Assembly: GCF_011089885.1 (NCBI RefSeq) | Contig: NZ_JAANBD010000027.1 | Span: 310,001-374,000 of the forward strand | Source of the DNA: Thioalkalivibrio sp. XN279 | GTDB taxonomy: Bacteria; Pseudomonadota; Gammaproteobacteria; Steroidobacterales; XN24 | Direction of reading: 5' to 3' | Length of the DNA: 64,000 nucleotides | Shown: positions 8,478 through 16,482 of the stretch, one piece after another | How positions within the stretch are numbered: the stretch's first letter is position 1 | Layout: each line of letters starts with the position of its first letter | The notes under the pieces: generated by a model | Database searches by the model: none | Told to the model about the DNA's origin: nothing | Seen by the model: the letters and a program-made list of their open reading frames with translations, nothing else | Translations under genes and position numbers: made by a program

Positions 8478-8731
8478 CAGTGCGCCGCGTAGCGTCGCCC
8501 GGCCGCCGTCAGCATCCAGGCGCTGCCCTTGACGCCGGCGCCACAGCTCTCCACGGGGCAGCCCGCGCAGGCATCACCGCATTCCCCGACCCGCTCCAGC
8601 ATGCCGCTGCGCGCCAGCTGCTCCACCATCGCCTCGACCATCGCCGGCGACGTGTCCAGTGCCGCGGCCAGCTCCGCCGTGCTGCCGACGCGCCCTGCGG
8701 CGATGGTCTGCAGCACGCGCTTAAGCACCAC
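8477..8731 (-). CDS. feoC: FeoC-like Fe-S winged-helix protein
   Basis: An 84-residue protein. A short winged helix (residues about 15-48, GSTAELAAALDTSPAMVEAMV) is followed by a loop with four Cys (CGDACAGCPVESC, spacing C-x3-C-x2-C-x4-C), the [Fe-S] ligand loop typical of FeoC. FeoC proteins bind FeoB and are thought to influence its stability or activity in response to iron or oxygen. The gene overlaps the feoB 3' end by 11 nt and its stop overlaps the next start, giving a chain feoA-feoB-feoC-membrane protein. Confidence 0.85.
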   Translation of the reverse strand: MVLKRVLQTIAAGRVGSTAELAAALDTSPAMVEAMVEQLARSGMLERVGECGDACAGCPVESCGAGVKGSAWMLTAAGRRYAAH

Positions 8732-10775
8732 CGCCCCCCAGCCCGAGCAGCAGGGCGCCGCGATACACCAGCAGCCCGAAGAACAGGGCCGAGCCGAGCA
8801 TCAGCGCGGTGCTCGCCAGCGTCCAGCCCCAGCTGCGGGTTTCCACGCGGATGGCGGCCACGGTGGCGACGCAGGGCACGAACAGCATGTTCACCACCAG
8901 GAAGGACAGCGCCGCTGCAGGCGTGATCATCAGCGCCAGCGTCTCGCCCAGGGTCCCGCCGTCACTGCCGAAGATGATGCCCAGCGCGGCGATGGAGTTC
9001 TCCTTGGCGACGAAGGAGGACAGGGTGGCGACGATCAGGCGCCAGTCGAGGCCGAGCACGCTGCCGGCCGGTTCCAGCGCCCGCCCGAACATCGCCAGGT
9101 AGCTGTCGTCCACCGCGTCGCCCGGGTAACTCACCAGCACCCAGATCACCATCGACACCACCACGATCACCGTGGCGGCACGCTTGACGAAGGTCCACAC
9201 GTTGGTGGCCGCGAACACCAGGATGGTGCGCGGGTTGGGCACGTGGTAGAGGGGCATCTCCATGACGAACGCGAGGCGCTCGCGCCGGAACACGAAGCGA
9301 TCCAGCACCACGCCGACCAGGACCAGCACCGCCAGGTTACCCACCACCAGGCCCCAGGCCACCAGCGTAGGCGAGCCGGGGAAGAACAGCGGCACCAGGA
9401 ACGCCAGTACCACCAGGCGCGCGCTGCACGGCACGAAGGGCGTCAGCATGATGGTGAGCAGCCGCGCCGGCCGTGACTCGATCACCCGGCTGCCCATCAC
9501 CGCCGGCACGTTGCAGCCGAAGCCGAGGAACAGCGGCAGGAAGCTCTTGCCGTGCAGCCCGATGCGGTGCATGAAGCGATCCATGACGTAGGCCATGCGG
9601 CTCTGGTAGCCGGTGTCCTCGAGAAAGCCGAGCGCAAGGTAGAACACGAACAGGATCGGCACGAAAGTGACCACGATGCCCGCCCCTGCGAGCAGGCCGT
9701 CGATAACCAGGCCCTGAACCCAGGCCGGCGCGCCGCCCAGCACGGCGCCGAGCCCGGCGGCGGCCCGCGCCACCACGGCCTCTTCCAGCCAGCCCTGCAG
9801 CGGACCGGCCACCGAGAAGGTGACCCAGAAAACCAGGCCGAAAACGGCCAGCAACAGGGCCAGGCCCCAGCCCGGATGCGTGGCGATGCGGTCGAAACGG
9901 TCGGTGAAGCTGACCTGGCCGAGTTTCGGCCGCCGCACTGCCGCCCGCACCATGCGCCCGATCCACTCGTAGCGCGCGCCGGCCACGTCGAGGACGGCGT
10001 CTTCGTGCGCGCGCAAAAGCTCCTGCACCCCCGCCCAGGCCTCCGGAGCCAGCCAGCCCGGGGCGTTCTCGGTGACTTCACGGTCGCCCTCGAGCAGCTT
10101 CAGCGCCGCCCAGCGCTCCGGGATGCCCTGCGGGACAGCGCCTGCCACCAGCCCCCGCACCTGCTCATACACCTCCTGGTGCGCCGGGGCGATCTCCGGG
10201 CGGTCGGGCGCATACTCGCGCCGCCCGTCGGCCACCGCGGCCGCGGCCTCGAGCAATTCCGCCACGCCCTGGTTACGACTCGCCACCATGGGCACGACCG
10301 GCAAGCCCAGCGCCGCCTCGAGCACGTGCGCATCGAACTCGACGCCTTCGCGCCGCGCCACGTCCACCATGTTCACGCCGAGCACCACCGGGATGGGCAG
10401 GAGGAGCAGCTCAGCCAGCAGGTAGAGATTGCGCTCCAGCGCGGCCGCGTCCGCCAGCATGATGATGACGTCGGGGCGCTCGCCGAGGATGAACTCGCGC
10501 GCGATGCGCTCCTCCTCGGAATTGGAGGTGAGGCTGTAAGTGCCCGGCAGGTCGACCACGTGAAACTCGCGGCCCGCGATGCGCGCCGAGCCCTCGCGCC
10601 GTTCCACCGTGCGCCCGGGCCAGTTGCCGACCTCGGCAGTGAGCCCGGTGAGGATGCTGAAAACCGTGGACTTGCCGACGTTCGGCTGCCCGGCGAGCCC
10701 GATCACGAGGCGCCGGGGCAAGGCTCGCGGCGACGCCGCCTGCAGCGGGTCAAGCGCTTGCGGATGGGCATTCAT
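8721..10775 (-). CDS. feoB: Ferrous iron transporter FeoB
   Basis: A 684-residue protein with an N-terminal G domain and a polytopic permease. The GTPase motifs are G1 GQPNVGKS (residues about 29-36), G3 DLPGTYS, G4 NMVD and G5 VASRN. The C-terminal half has two Gate-type membrane repeats, including the sequence GFGCNVPAVMGSR. It imports Fe2+ across the inner membrane. ATG 10775 lies 26 nt inside feoA; the 23 residues before the G domain make it plausible. The protein is somewhat shorter than the enterobacterial form (about 770 aa), mainly in the C-terminal region. Control by Fur through the box at 11115-11133 is likely. Confidence 0.97.
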   Translation of the reverse strand: MNAHPQALDPLQAASPRALPRRLVIGLAGQPNVGKSTVFSILTGLTAEVGNWPGRTVERREGSARIAGREFHVVDLPGTYSLTSNSEEERIAREFILGERPDVIIMLADAAALERNLYLLAELLLLPIPVVLGVNMVDVARREGVEFDAHVLEAALGLPVVPMVASRNQGVAELLEAAAAVADGRREYAPDRPEIAPAHQEVYEQVRGLVAGAVPQGIPERWAALKLLEGDREVTENAPGWLAPEAWAGVQELLRAHEDAVLDVAGARYEWIGRMVRAAVRRPKLGQVSFTDRFDRIATHPGWGLALLLAVFGLVFWVTFSVAGPLQGWLEEAVVARAAAGLGAVLGGAPAWVQGLVIDGLLAGAGIVVTFVPILFVFYLALGFLEDTGYQSRMAYVMDRFMHRIGLHGKSFLPLFLGFGCNVPAVMGSRVIESRPARLLTIMLTPFVPCSARLVVLAFLVPLFFPGSPTLVAWGLVVGNLAVLVLVGVVLDRFVFRRERLAFVMEMPLYHVPNPRTILVFAATNVWTFVKRAATVIVVVSMVIWVLVSYPGDAVDDSYLAMFGRALEPAGSVLGLDWRLIVATLSSFVAKENSIAALGIIFGSDGGTLGETLALMITPAAALSFLVVNMLFVPCVATVAAIRVETRSWGWTLASTALMLGSALFFGLLVYRGALLLGLGGGGA

Positions 10776-11004
10776 ACACGGTCACCAGGCCGGCCTGGCT
10801 GCGCCCCAGCGCGATGCGCGTGTCCCGCACCCGCGCCAGCATGGGCCCGAAACCCCGGTTCTGCAGCACAACGATCTCGGTCCCCGCGGTGAGTCCCATG
10901 GCCGCGAGCCGCGCGGCCAGGTCGCGGCCGCCGGTCACGCGCGCCACGACGCCGCAGAACCCATCCGGCAGGTCGCTGAGGATGAATTCGCTGGAACTGG
11001 TCAT
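10750..11004 (-). CDS. feoA: FeoA, SH3-like protein of ferrous iron uptake
   Basis: An 84-residue cytoplasmic SH3-fold protein with the usual LAAMGLTAGTEIVVLQN core and a C-terminal strand preceded by RIALGRSQAGLVTV. FeoA is needed for FeoB-dependent Fe2+ uptake. It is first in the feo operon, and the feoB start lies inside its last codons. The 164 nt upstream hold a Fur-like box and separate it from a divergent cytochrome gene. Confidence 0.93.
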   Translation of the reverse strand: MTSSSEFILSDLPDGFCGVVARVTGGRDLAARLAAMGLTAGTEIVVLQNRGFGPMLARVRDTRIALGRSQAGLVTVYECPSASA

Positions 11005-11114
11005 GACGGAATCCTGTCGTTACTCTGGCAGCGAAACCACAGCCGGCGGCTGCTGCACAAGGGCTGGAGACCAGTATAGGTGCGCCGCAGCAGTCGTGTG
11101 CATAGGTACTTCTC

Positions 11115-11133
11115 GCAAATGATTCTCAGTCAG
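11115..11133. promoter_or_regulatory. Fur-like box between feoA and a divergent cytochrome gene
   Basis: GCAAATGATTCTCAGTCAG matches the 19-bp Fur consensus GATAATGATAATCATTATC at 11 positions, including the core AATGAT-xx-TCA-xT. It lies 111 nt before feoA and 36 nt before the cytochrome start, so iron could control either or both. Match counted by eye. Confidence 0.5.
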
Positions 11134-11168
11134 ACATTGCCACTCGAACGAGTTCAAGGAGATTCCGG

Positions 11169-11630
11169 ATGCAGCCTCGATTCATGCGCCTGTTGGGCGG
11201 TTCCCTGCTGGGCGCCCTCCTCGTGTTCGCCGTCTCCGCGCCCGCCTGGGCCGACGGCGGCCTCGCCGCGCGGATGCACATCCTGCAAACCCATGCCCAC
11301 AAGCTGCAACTCTCGGTCGCGGCGCGCAACGGCGAGCTGGCCTATTTCTACCTGCATGAGCTCGAGGAGGCCGCGGAGGGCATCATCGCGGAAGTGGCCG
11401 AATACGACGGCTATCCCATCGCCGCACTGACGCGCGAGATGCTGCTGCCGAGCGTCGAATCCCTGGAAGAAGCCGTGAAGGCCGGCGACTGGCCTGACAC
11501 CGACGCCCGCTTCGCCAAGCTGCTCAAGTCCTGCAATGCCTGCCACCTCGTGGCCGGCCACGGCTTCATCCGCATCGCACCGGCCGCAGGCAATCCCTTC
11601 GCCCAGGACTTCTCGCCGCGCCAGGACTGA
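11169..11630 (+). CDS. Periplasmic mono-heme c-type cytochrome
   Basis: A 153-residue protein with a signal peptide (cleavage near APAWA-D, residue 28) and one heme c attachment motif, CNACH, near residue 121. The preceding 90 residues are amphipathic helices and the heme motif is C-terminal. This layout resembles class II (cytochrome c'-like) proteins, though similarity to true cytochrome c' is not clear. Two further His residues follow the motif (LVAGHGF) and could be ligands. It is divergent from feoABC across a Fur-like box. The role is unknown; electron transfer or gas binding are possible. Confidence 0.75.
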   Translation: MQPRFMRLLGGSLLGALLVFAVSAPAWADGGLAARMHILQTHAHKLQLSVAARNGELAYFYLHELEEAAEGIIAEVAEYDGYPIAALTREMLLPSVESLEEAVKAGDWPDTDARFAKLLKSCNACHLVAGHGFIRIAPAAGNPFAQDFSPRQD

Positions 11631-11685
11631 ACCCGCTGACGGCCCAGGGAGCCCGCGACAGCGCCCAGGGTCGGGCGTAGAAATC

Positions 11686-11711
11686 GTATTGACCGGTCGG
11701 CCAGTTAATAC
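11686..11711. promoter_or_regulatory. 26-bp palindrome, probable TetR autoregulatory operator
   Basis: GTATTGACCGGTCGGCCAGTTAATAC agrees with its own reverse complement at 20 of 26 positions. It ends 12 nt before the TetR start codon. TTGACC inside it could also serve as a -35 element, so binding would occlude the promoter. Confidence 0.65.
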
Positions 11712-11723
11712 TATCGTTTCGCC

Positions 11724-12344
11724 ATGAACACCTCCGCGGGCACCCGGGACCCCGACCTCACCCGGGAACGCATCCTCGAGGCCGCGCACAAGCTGTTCGT
11801 GCGCAAGGGCTTCGCCGCCGTCAGCATGCGCGACCTGGCGCATGAATCCGGCGTCACCAAGAGTCTCATCCACCACCATTTCGGCAGCAAGGAAGCCCTC
11901 TGGGAGCTGGTCAAGGAACAGGCCATCGCGGCCTACGCCGAAGGCCAGGTGGCGCAGCTGAAGGCTGCCGAGGCGCCGGATGCCGAGCTGTTGCGCGACA
12001 GCATCGCCCGCTATTTCCATTTCCTGCAGCACAACCCGGAAGTGGTGCGGCTGTTCGCCTGGACCCATCTCGACGCCGACCAGAGCTGCGGCCAGCTGGA
12101 CGCGGAACTGGTGCGCCTGGGCGCAGAGCGCGTGCGCCAGGCGCAGCAGGGCGGCCTGCTGCGCGCCGACGTCAACCCGAGCCACGTGGTGACCATGTTC
12201 GTCAACGGCTGCACGCACTGGTTCCAGGCCCGGGCACACCACTCGCAATGGCCCGGCGTGGGCAGCGACGCCGAATTCCTGGACGACTTTCTCAAGATCG
12301 TCATGGAAGGCCTGTTGCCGCGCCCGGCGGAGGAGGACGCGTGA
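11724..12344 (+). CDS. TetR/AcrR-family transcriptional regulator
   Basis: A 206-residue regulator. The N-terminal helix-turn-helix (residues about 15-60) includes RILEAAHKLFVRKGFAAVS and the recognition helix region VTKSLIHHHFGSKEALW. The C-terminal ligand domain is all-helical. It is first in an operon with an RND adaptor and pump whose starts overlap the preceding stops, so it probably represses the pump through the palindrome just upstream. The inducing ligand cannot be told from sequence. Confidence 0.92.
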   Translation: MNTSAGTRDPDLTRERILEAAHKLFVRKGFAAVSMRDLAHESGVTKSLIHHHFGSKEALWELVKEQAIAAYAEGQVAQLKAAEAPDAELLRDSIARYFHFLQHNPEVVRLFAWTHLDADQSCGQLDAELVRLGAERVRQAQQGGLLRADVNPSHVVTMFVNGCTHWFQARAHHSQWPGVGSDAEFLDDFLKIVMEGLLPRPAEEDA

Positions 12345-13444
12345 ACGCGGCCGCCGCGCGCCGTCGCCACGCCTTCATAGCGGTGTCGGCGCTCTTGCTG
12401 GGCGGCCTGCTCACGGCCTGCGACCCAGCTAAAGACGCCCCGGGCGTGGCGAGCACGGCGGAACATCGCAGCGCGGTGCGCGTGGCCAGCGTCGAACGCG
12501 TCGAGGGCGGCCGCAGCCTGCGCCTGCCGGGCGTGCTGCGGGCCACGCAACGGGCTCAACCCGCCTTCCTGCAACCCGGCTACCTCGCCGAACGCCTGGT
12601 GGCGCGCGGCGACCGCGTCAGCGCCGGACAGCCGCTCGCCACGCTCACCAACCCGGCGCTGGCCCCGGCGTTGAGCGCGGCGCAGGCGCGGGTGCGTGAG
12701 CTCGACGAGCGCCTGGTGCAGCTGGAGGCCGAGTACCAGCGCATGCTGGAACTGAGCCAGCGCGGGCTGGCTTCTGACGACCAGCTCGACCGGGCGCTGG
12801 CGGCGCGCAACTCGACCCGCGCGGCGCGCGAGCAGGCTGTCGCCGGTGTCGCGGAGGCCCGTGAGCAGCTCGGCGAAGCGACCTTGCGCGCACCCTTCGA
12901 CGCCGTGGTCGGCGACCTGCTGGTCGAGCCGGGCGATTTCGTGCAGCCCGGGCAGCCGGTGCTGGTGCTCTCCGGCTCGGGCGCGCTGGAAGTCGAAGTG
13001 AAGTTGCCCGAAGGCCTGTCGGCCGCACTCACCGCCGGAATGCCGGCGCGGGTCAGGGCGCTGGCCTCGGGCGGTGAAGTCGATGCCACTGTGCGGGAGC
13101 TGGGCGTCGCGCGCGACGGACGGCTGGCGCCGGCGGTGCTGGAGCTGGACCCCGCTGCGGCGGCCGCCGCGCAGTGGATCCCTGGACTCTCTGTGCAGGT
13201 CAGTCTCGCGCTTGCGGCGGAACCTGCATTGAGCGTGCCCTTGAGTGCCGTGGTCGACCCCGGCACCGGGCGTACCCGTGTCTATCGCGTGCGCGACGGC
13301 CGCGCCGTCCTCACCCCGGTGCAGGTGGGCCGACCGCTCGGGGCTCGAGTCGAAGTGCGCGGTGAGCTGGCCGCCGGCGACCAGGTCGTCGTCGCCGGCC
13401 ACCAGCAGCTGCTCGACGGCGACCTGCTGAGGGTCCTGCCCTGA
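12341..13444 (+). CDS. RND efflux periplasmic adaptor lipoprotein
   Basis: A 367-residue membrane-fusion protein starting at GTG 12341, overlapping the TetR stop as GTGA with GGAGGA upstream. The signal peptide ends in lipobox LTAC (Cys27), so it is anchored as a lipoprotein. Order: barrel and lipoyl half-motif (residues about 45-100), a helical hairpin (about 105-185, rich in Ala, Glu and Arg), the second lipoyl half (LRAPFDAVVGDLLVEPGDFV), then beta-barrel and membrane-proximal domains. It links the inner-membrane RND pump to an outer-membrane channel. No channel gene is present here, so a TolC-type protein encoded elsewhere must be used. Confidence 0.93.
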   Translation: MNAAAARRRHAFIAVSALLLGGLLTACDPAKDAPGVASTAEHRSAVRVASVERVEGGRSLRLPGVLRATQRAQPAFLQPGYLAERLVARGDRVSAGQPLATLTNPALAPALSAAQARVRELDERLVQLEAEYQRMLELSQRGLASDDQLDRALAARNSTRAAREQAVAGVAEAREQLGEATLRAPFDAVVGDLLVEPGDFVQPGQPVLVLSGSGALEVEVKLPEGLSAALTAGMPARVRALASGGEVDATVRELGVARDGRLAPAVLELDPAAAAAAQWIPGLSVQVSLALAAEPALSVPLSAVVDPGTGRTRVYRVRDGRAVLTPVQVGRPLGARVEVRGELAAGDQVVVAGHQQLLDGDLLRVLP

Positions 13445-16400
13445 ACCTGATCCTCGCCAGCATCGAGCGCCGCCGCCTGGTGCTCGCCATCGTCGTGACG
13501 CTGTCGCTGATCGGCCTGGCGTCGTGGCTGGGCATGAACCGGCAGGAGGACCCGTTCTTCCCCTATCGCTACGCCCAGGTGCTGGTGAGCTGGCCCGGCG
13601 CCGACGCCGACCAGGTAGAACGCCTGGTGCTCAACCCGCTGCAGGAGGAAATCGCCCAGGTCGACGAGGTGAACGAGCTGCGCGGCACGGCGCGCCTGGG
13701 CTTCGCGCAGATCATCGTCGGCATGCACCAGCACGTGTATGACACGGACGAGGTGTGGCAGCGGGTACGCGTGGCCATCGAGCGCGCAGAGCGCAAGTTC
13801 CCGCCGGGTGCGGGGCGGGCGGAACTGTTCGACCGCATGATGGACACGGAAGGCATCGTGCTGGTGGTGACCGGGTCCGAGGACCTGCTGGAGCTCACCG
13901 AGACGGCGCGGGCCCTGCGTCGCGACCTGTTTCGCGTGCCTGACATCGCCCGCATCGAGCTGCTTGCCGATCCCGGCGAGCAACTCGTGCTTAACATCGA
14001 CCCGGCGGCCGCCCAGGCCTGGGGGCTGGACGCGCAGACCCTGGGCGCCCAGCTGGCGGCGCGCAACGTGACCATGCCGGGCGGGGTCCTGAGCCGCGAT
14101 GGCCGCTCGTTCGTGCTGCGGCCACGCGCCGACTTCAGCAGCCTGGAAGAGCTCGCGGCGACACCGGTGCAACTGCCCTCCGGCGACCTGGTGCCGCTGG
14201 GCGAGGTGGCGAACATCGTGCTCGAACCCGCGGAGCCGCCGACCGAGCGCATGTGGTTCAACGGTCGGCCGGCCGTGGGCCTGGGGATCGTCATTCCCGA
14301 GAACCGCCTCAACGCGGTGCGGTTCGGCGCAAGCGTGCGCGCGGTGGTGGACGAAGTGCGCGCGGACTACGCCCCGCTGGAGATCGACGAGATGTTCTAC
14401 CAGCCGCAGTGGGTGGAGGACCGGCTCGCCGAGCTGGCGCGCTCGCTGCTCATGGGCGTGGTGGTCGTGGTGTTCGTCCTGCTCGCCTTCATGGGTCCGC
14501 GCCTCGGCCTGACGGTGGCGGGCCTGCTGCCACTGGTGACGCTGTCCTCGCTGGCCCTGTACGCCATGGGCGGCGGCGTGCTGCACCAGATCGCCGTGGC
14601 CGGGCTGGTGATCGCGCTCGGCATGCTGGTAGACAACGCCATCGTCATGGTCGAGAACCTGCAATGGCACCTCGACCAGGGCCGCGGACGGCGCGAGGCC
14701 GCCATCATGTCCGTGCGCGAGCTGTCCGGCCCGCTCGCAGCAGCCACCGGCACGACGTTGGCCGCGTTCCTGCCGCTGCTCCTGTCGCAGGGCAACACCG
14801 CCGATTTCACGCGCGGAATTCCGATCCTGGTGATGTTGACGCTGGTGGTGAGCTACCTGTACGCGGTGTTCGCCACGCCGGTGATGGCCACGCTGACGCT
14901 GAAGCCGCGCAGCGGCGGCTCCGGCGGACGCATCCAGTCGCTGGGCGCTGCGCTGGGCCGTCTCGCGGTGCGCCGTCCCTGGACCGTGGTCACCGTGGCC
15001 GCCCTGCTGGTCGCCGGCGGCGCGGCCCTGAGCGGCATGCTGCCGCGCGACTTCTTTCCCAGCACGGATCGCAACCAGCTCATTGTCGACCTGCGTTTTC
15101 CCGAGGGCACGGAACTCGAGCACACCGCCCTGCAGGCCAGCGCCCTGGCGGACCAGCTGGCGACCCAGCCGGCCGTCACGGACGTGCACGTTTTCGCCGG
15201 CGCCAGCGGCCCGCGCTTCTACTACAACCTGGTGAAGATCCCCAACTCGCCGCACCTCGGGCGCATTGTCGCCATCACCCGGAGCGAGCGTGACCTGCCC
15301 CAGCTCATGCACTGGGTGCGCGACTACGCCCAGGCGCGCCTGCCGGATGCGCACGTGACCGCCAGCCGCCTTGGCCAGGGCCCGCCGCTCGATGCGCCGG
15401 TCGAGATCCGGGTATTCGCGGAGGAGCCGGAGACCCTCGTGGCCGCGGCCGAGGACATCATGCGCCTGCTGCGCGCCACGCCCGGCGCCATGGACGTGCG
15501 TCATACCCTCGGCACGGGCCTGCCGACGGTGCGCCTCGACATCGACGATGCGGCGGCGGCACGCCTCGGACTCTCACGCAGCGACGTCGCGCGCGCCCTC
15601 GCGGGCGCCACCCTCGGCACCGAGTTCTCGACCTGGCGCGTCCGCCGCGAGCCGTTGCCGATGCTCATCCGGGCGCCGGAGGGCCGCGACTTCCCGGTCG
15701 AGGGCATCGAAGGCCTGCCCCTGCCCCTGCCGCAGGGCGGCTCGGTGCCGCTCGGACACGTGGCCCGCACCAGCCTGGAATGGAAGCCGGCCGTGATCCG
15801 GCAGTGGGACATGCAACGCATGACCGCCGTGCTCGCGGAGACGGCCGAGGGCTATACCTACGACCAGGTGCTGACGGATTTCGAGCCGCGCCTGGCGGCG
15901 CTGGCGCTGCCGCCGGGAGTGCGCATCGTCTACGGCGGCGCCGCGGAGGAAGCGGGCGAGGCCAACTCGGCGCTGTTCCATACGCTGCCGCTCGGCGTGC
16001 TGATGCTGCTGGTGTTCCTGCTCCACCAGTTCAATTCCTTCCGGCTGATGCTGATCGTGCTGGTCACGGTGCCGCTGGCGGTGGTCGGCGTGACGCCGGG
16101 CCTGCTGCTCTCCAACCAGCCCTTCAGCTTCACGGCGATCCTCGGCGTGGTGGCGCTGGTCGGCATCGTGGTGAACAACGCCATCGTGCTCATCGACCTG
16201 GTGAAGCGGCTGGAACTGGAGTACGCGGATTCAGCCGAGGCCGTGATTGCCGCCGTGGCGCGCCGCACGCGACCGATCCTCATGACCACCGCCACCACCA
16301 TCGCCGGCCTGCTGCCCCTGACCTTCACGCGCTCCACGCTGTGGCCGCCGCTGGCGTGGGCGATCATTTCGGGCTTGCTGGCGTCGACCCTGCTGACGCT

Positions 16401-16482
16401 GGTCGTGATCCCGGCGCTGTATCACCTGCTGGTCGGCCGCAAGCGCGCCGCGCCGGCGGCGGAGCCTCAGGGCAGCGCGTAA
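13441..16482 (+). CDS. RND efflux pump inner-membrane subunit (AcrB-like)
   Basis: A polytopic pump of about 1013 residues with the RND layout: TM1, porter domain, TM2-6, TM7, second porter domain, TM8-12. In TM4 the proton-relay motif reads LVDNAIVMVEN: the first Asp of the AcrB pair is kept and the second is Asn, as in many non-AcrB RND pumps. The start is odd. No ATG, GTG or TTG precedes TM1. A CTG at 13441 overlapping the adaptor stop (CTGA), with GAGGG upstream, would give the family N-terminus MNLILASIERRRL. The first conventional start is GTG 13480, 13 codons later, already in TM1. I give the CTG form with modest confidence in the exact start. Substrates unknown. Confidence 0.9.
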   Translation: MNLILASIERRRLVLAIVVTLSLIGLASWLGMNRQEDPFFPYRYAQVLVSWPGADADQVERLVLNPLQEEIAQVDEVNELRGTARLGFAQIIVGMHQHVYDTDEVWQRVRVAIERAERKFPPGAGRAELFDRMMDTEGIVLVVTGSEDLLELTETARALRRDLFRVPDIARIELLADPGEQLVLNIDPAAAQAWGLDAQTLGAQLAARNVTMPGGVLSRDGRSFVLRPRADFSSLEELAATPVQLPSGDLVPLGEVANIVLEPAEPPTERMWFNGRPAVGLGIVIPENRLNAVRFGASVRAVVDEVRADYAPLEIDEMFYQPQWVEDRLAELARSLLMGVVVVVFVLLAFMGPRLGLTVAGLLPLVTLSSLALYAMGGGVLHQIAVAGLVIALGMLVDNAIVMVENLQWHLDQGRGRREAAIMSVRELSGPLAAATGTTLAAFLPLLLSQGNTADFTRGIPILVMLTLVVSYLYAVFATPVMATLTLKPRSGGSGGRIQSLGAALGRLAVRRPWTVVTVAALLVAGGAALSGMLPRDFFPSTDRNQLIVDLRFPEGTELEHTALQASALADQLATQPAVTDVHVFAGASGPRFYYNLVKIPNSPHLGRIVAITRSERDLPQLMHWVRDYAQARLPDAHVTASRLGQGPPLDAPVEIRVFAEEPETLVAAAEDIMRLLRATPGAMDVRHTLGTGLPTVRLDIDDAAAARLGLSRSDVARALAGATLGTEFSTWRVRREPLPMLIRAPEGRDFPVEGIEGLPLPLPQGGSVPLGHVARTSLEWKPAVIRQWDMQRMTAVLAETAEGYTYDQVLTDFEPRLAALALPPGVRIVYGGAAEEAGEANSALFHTLPLGVLMLLVFLLHQFNSFRLMLIVLVTVPLAVVGVTPGLLLSNQPFSFTAILGVVALVGIVVNNAIVLIDLVKRLELEYADSAEAVIAAVARRTRPILMTTATTIAGLLPLTFTRSTLWPPLAWAIISGLLASTLLTLVVIPALYHLLVGRKRAAPAAEPQGSA

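Noticed and set aside
13282-15504. Open frame of 740 codons antisense to the RND pump and adaptor
   Set aside because: Same mirror composition; the plus-strand genes are certain.
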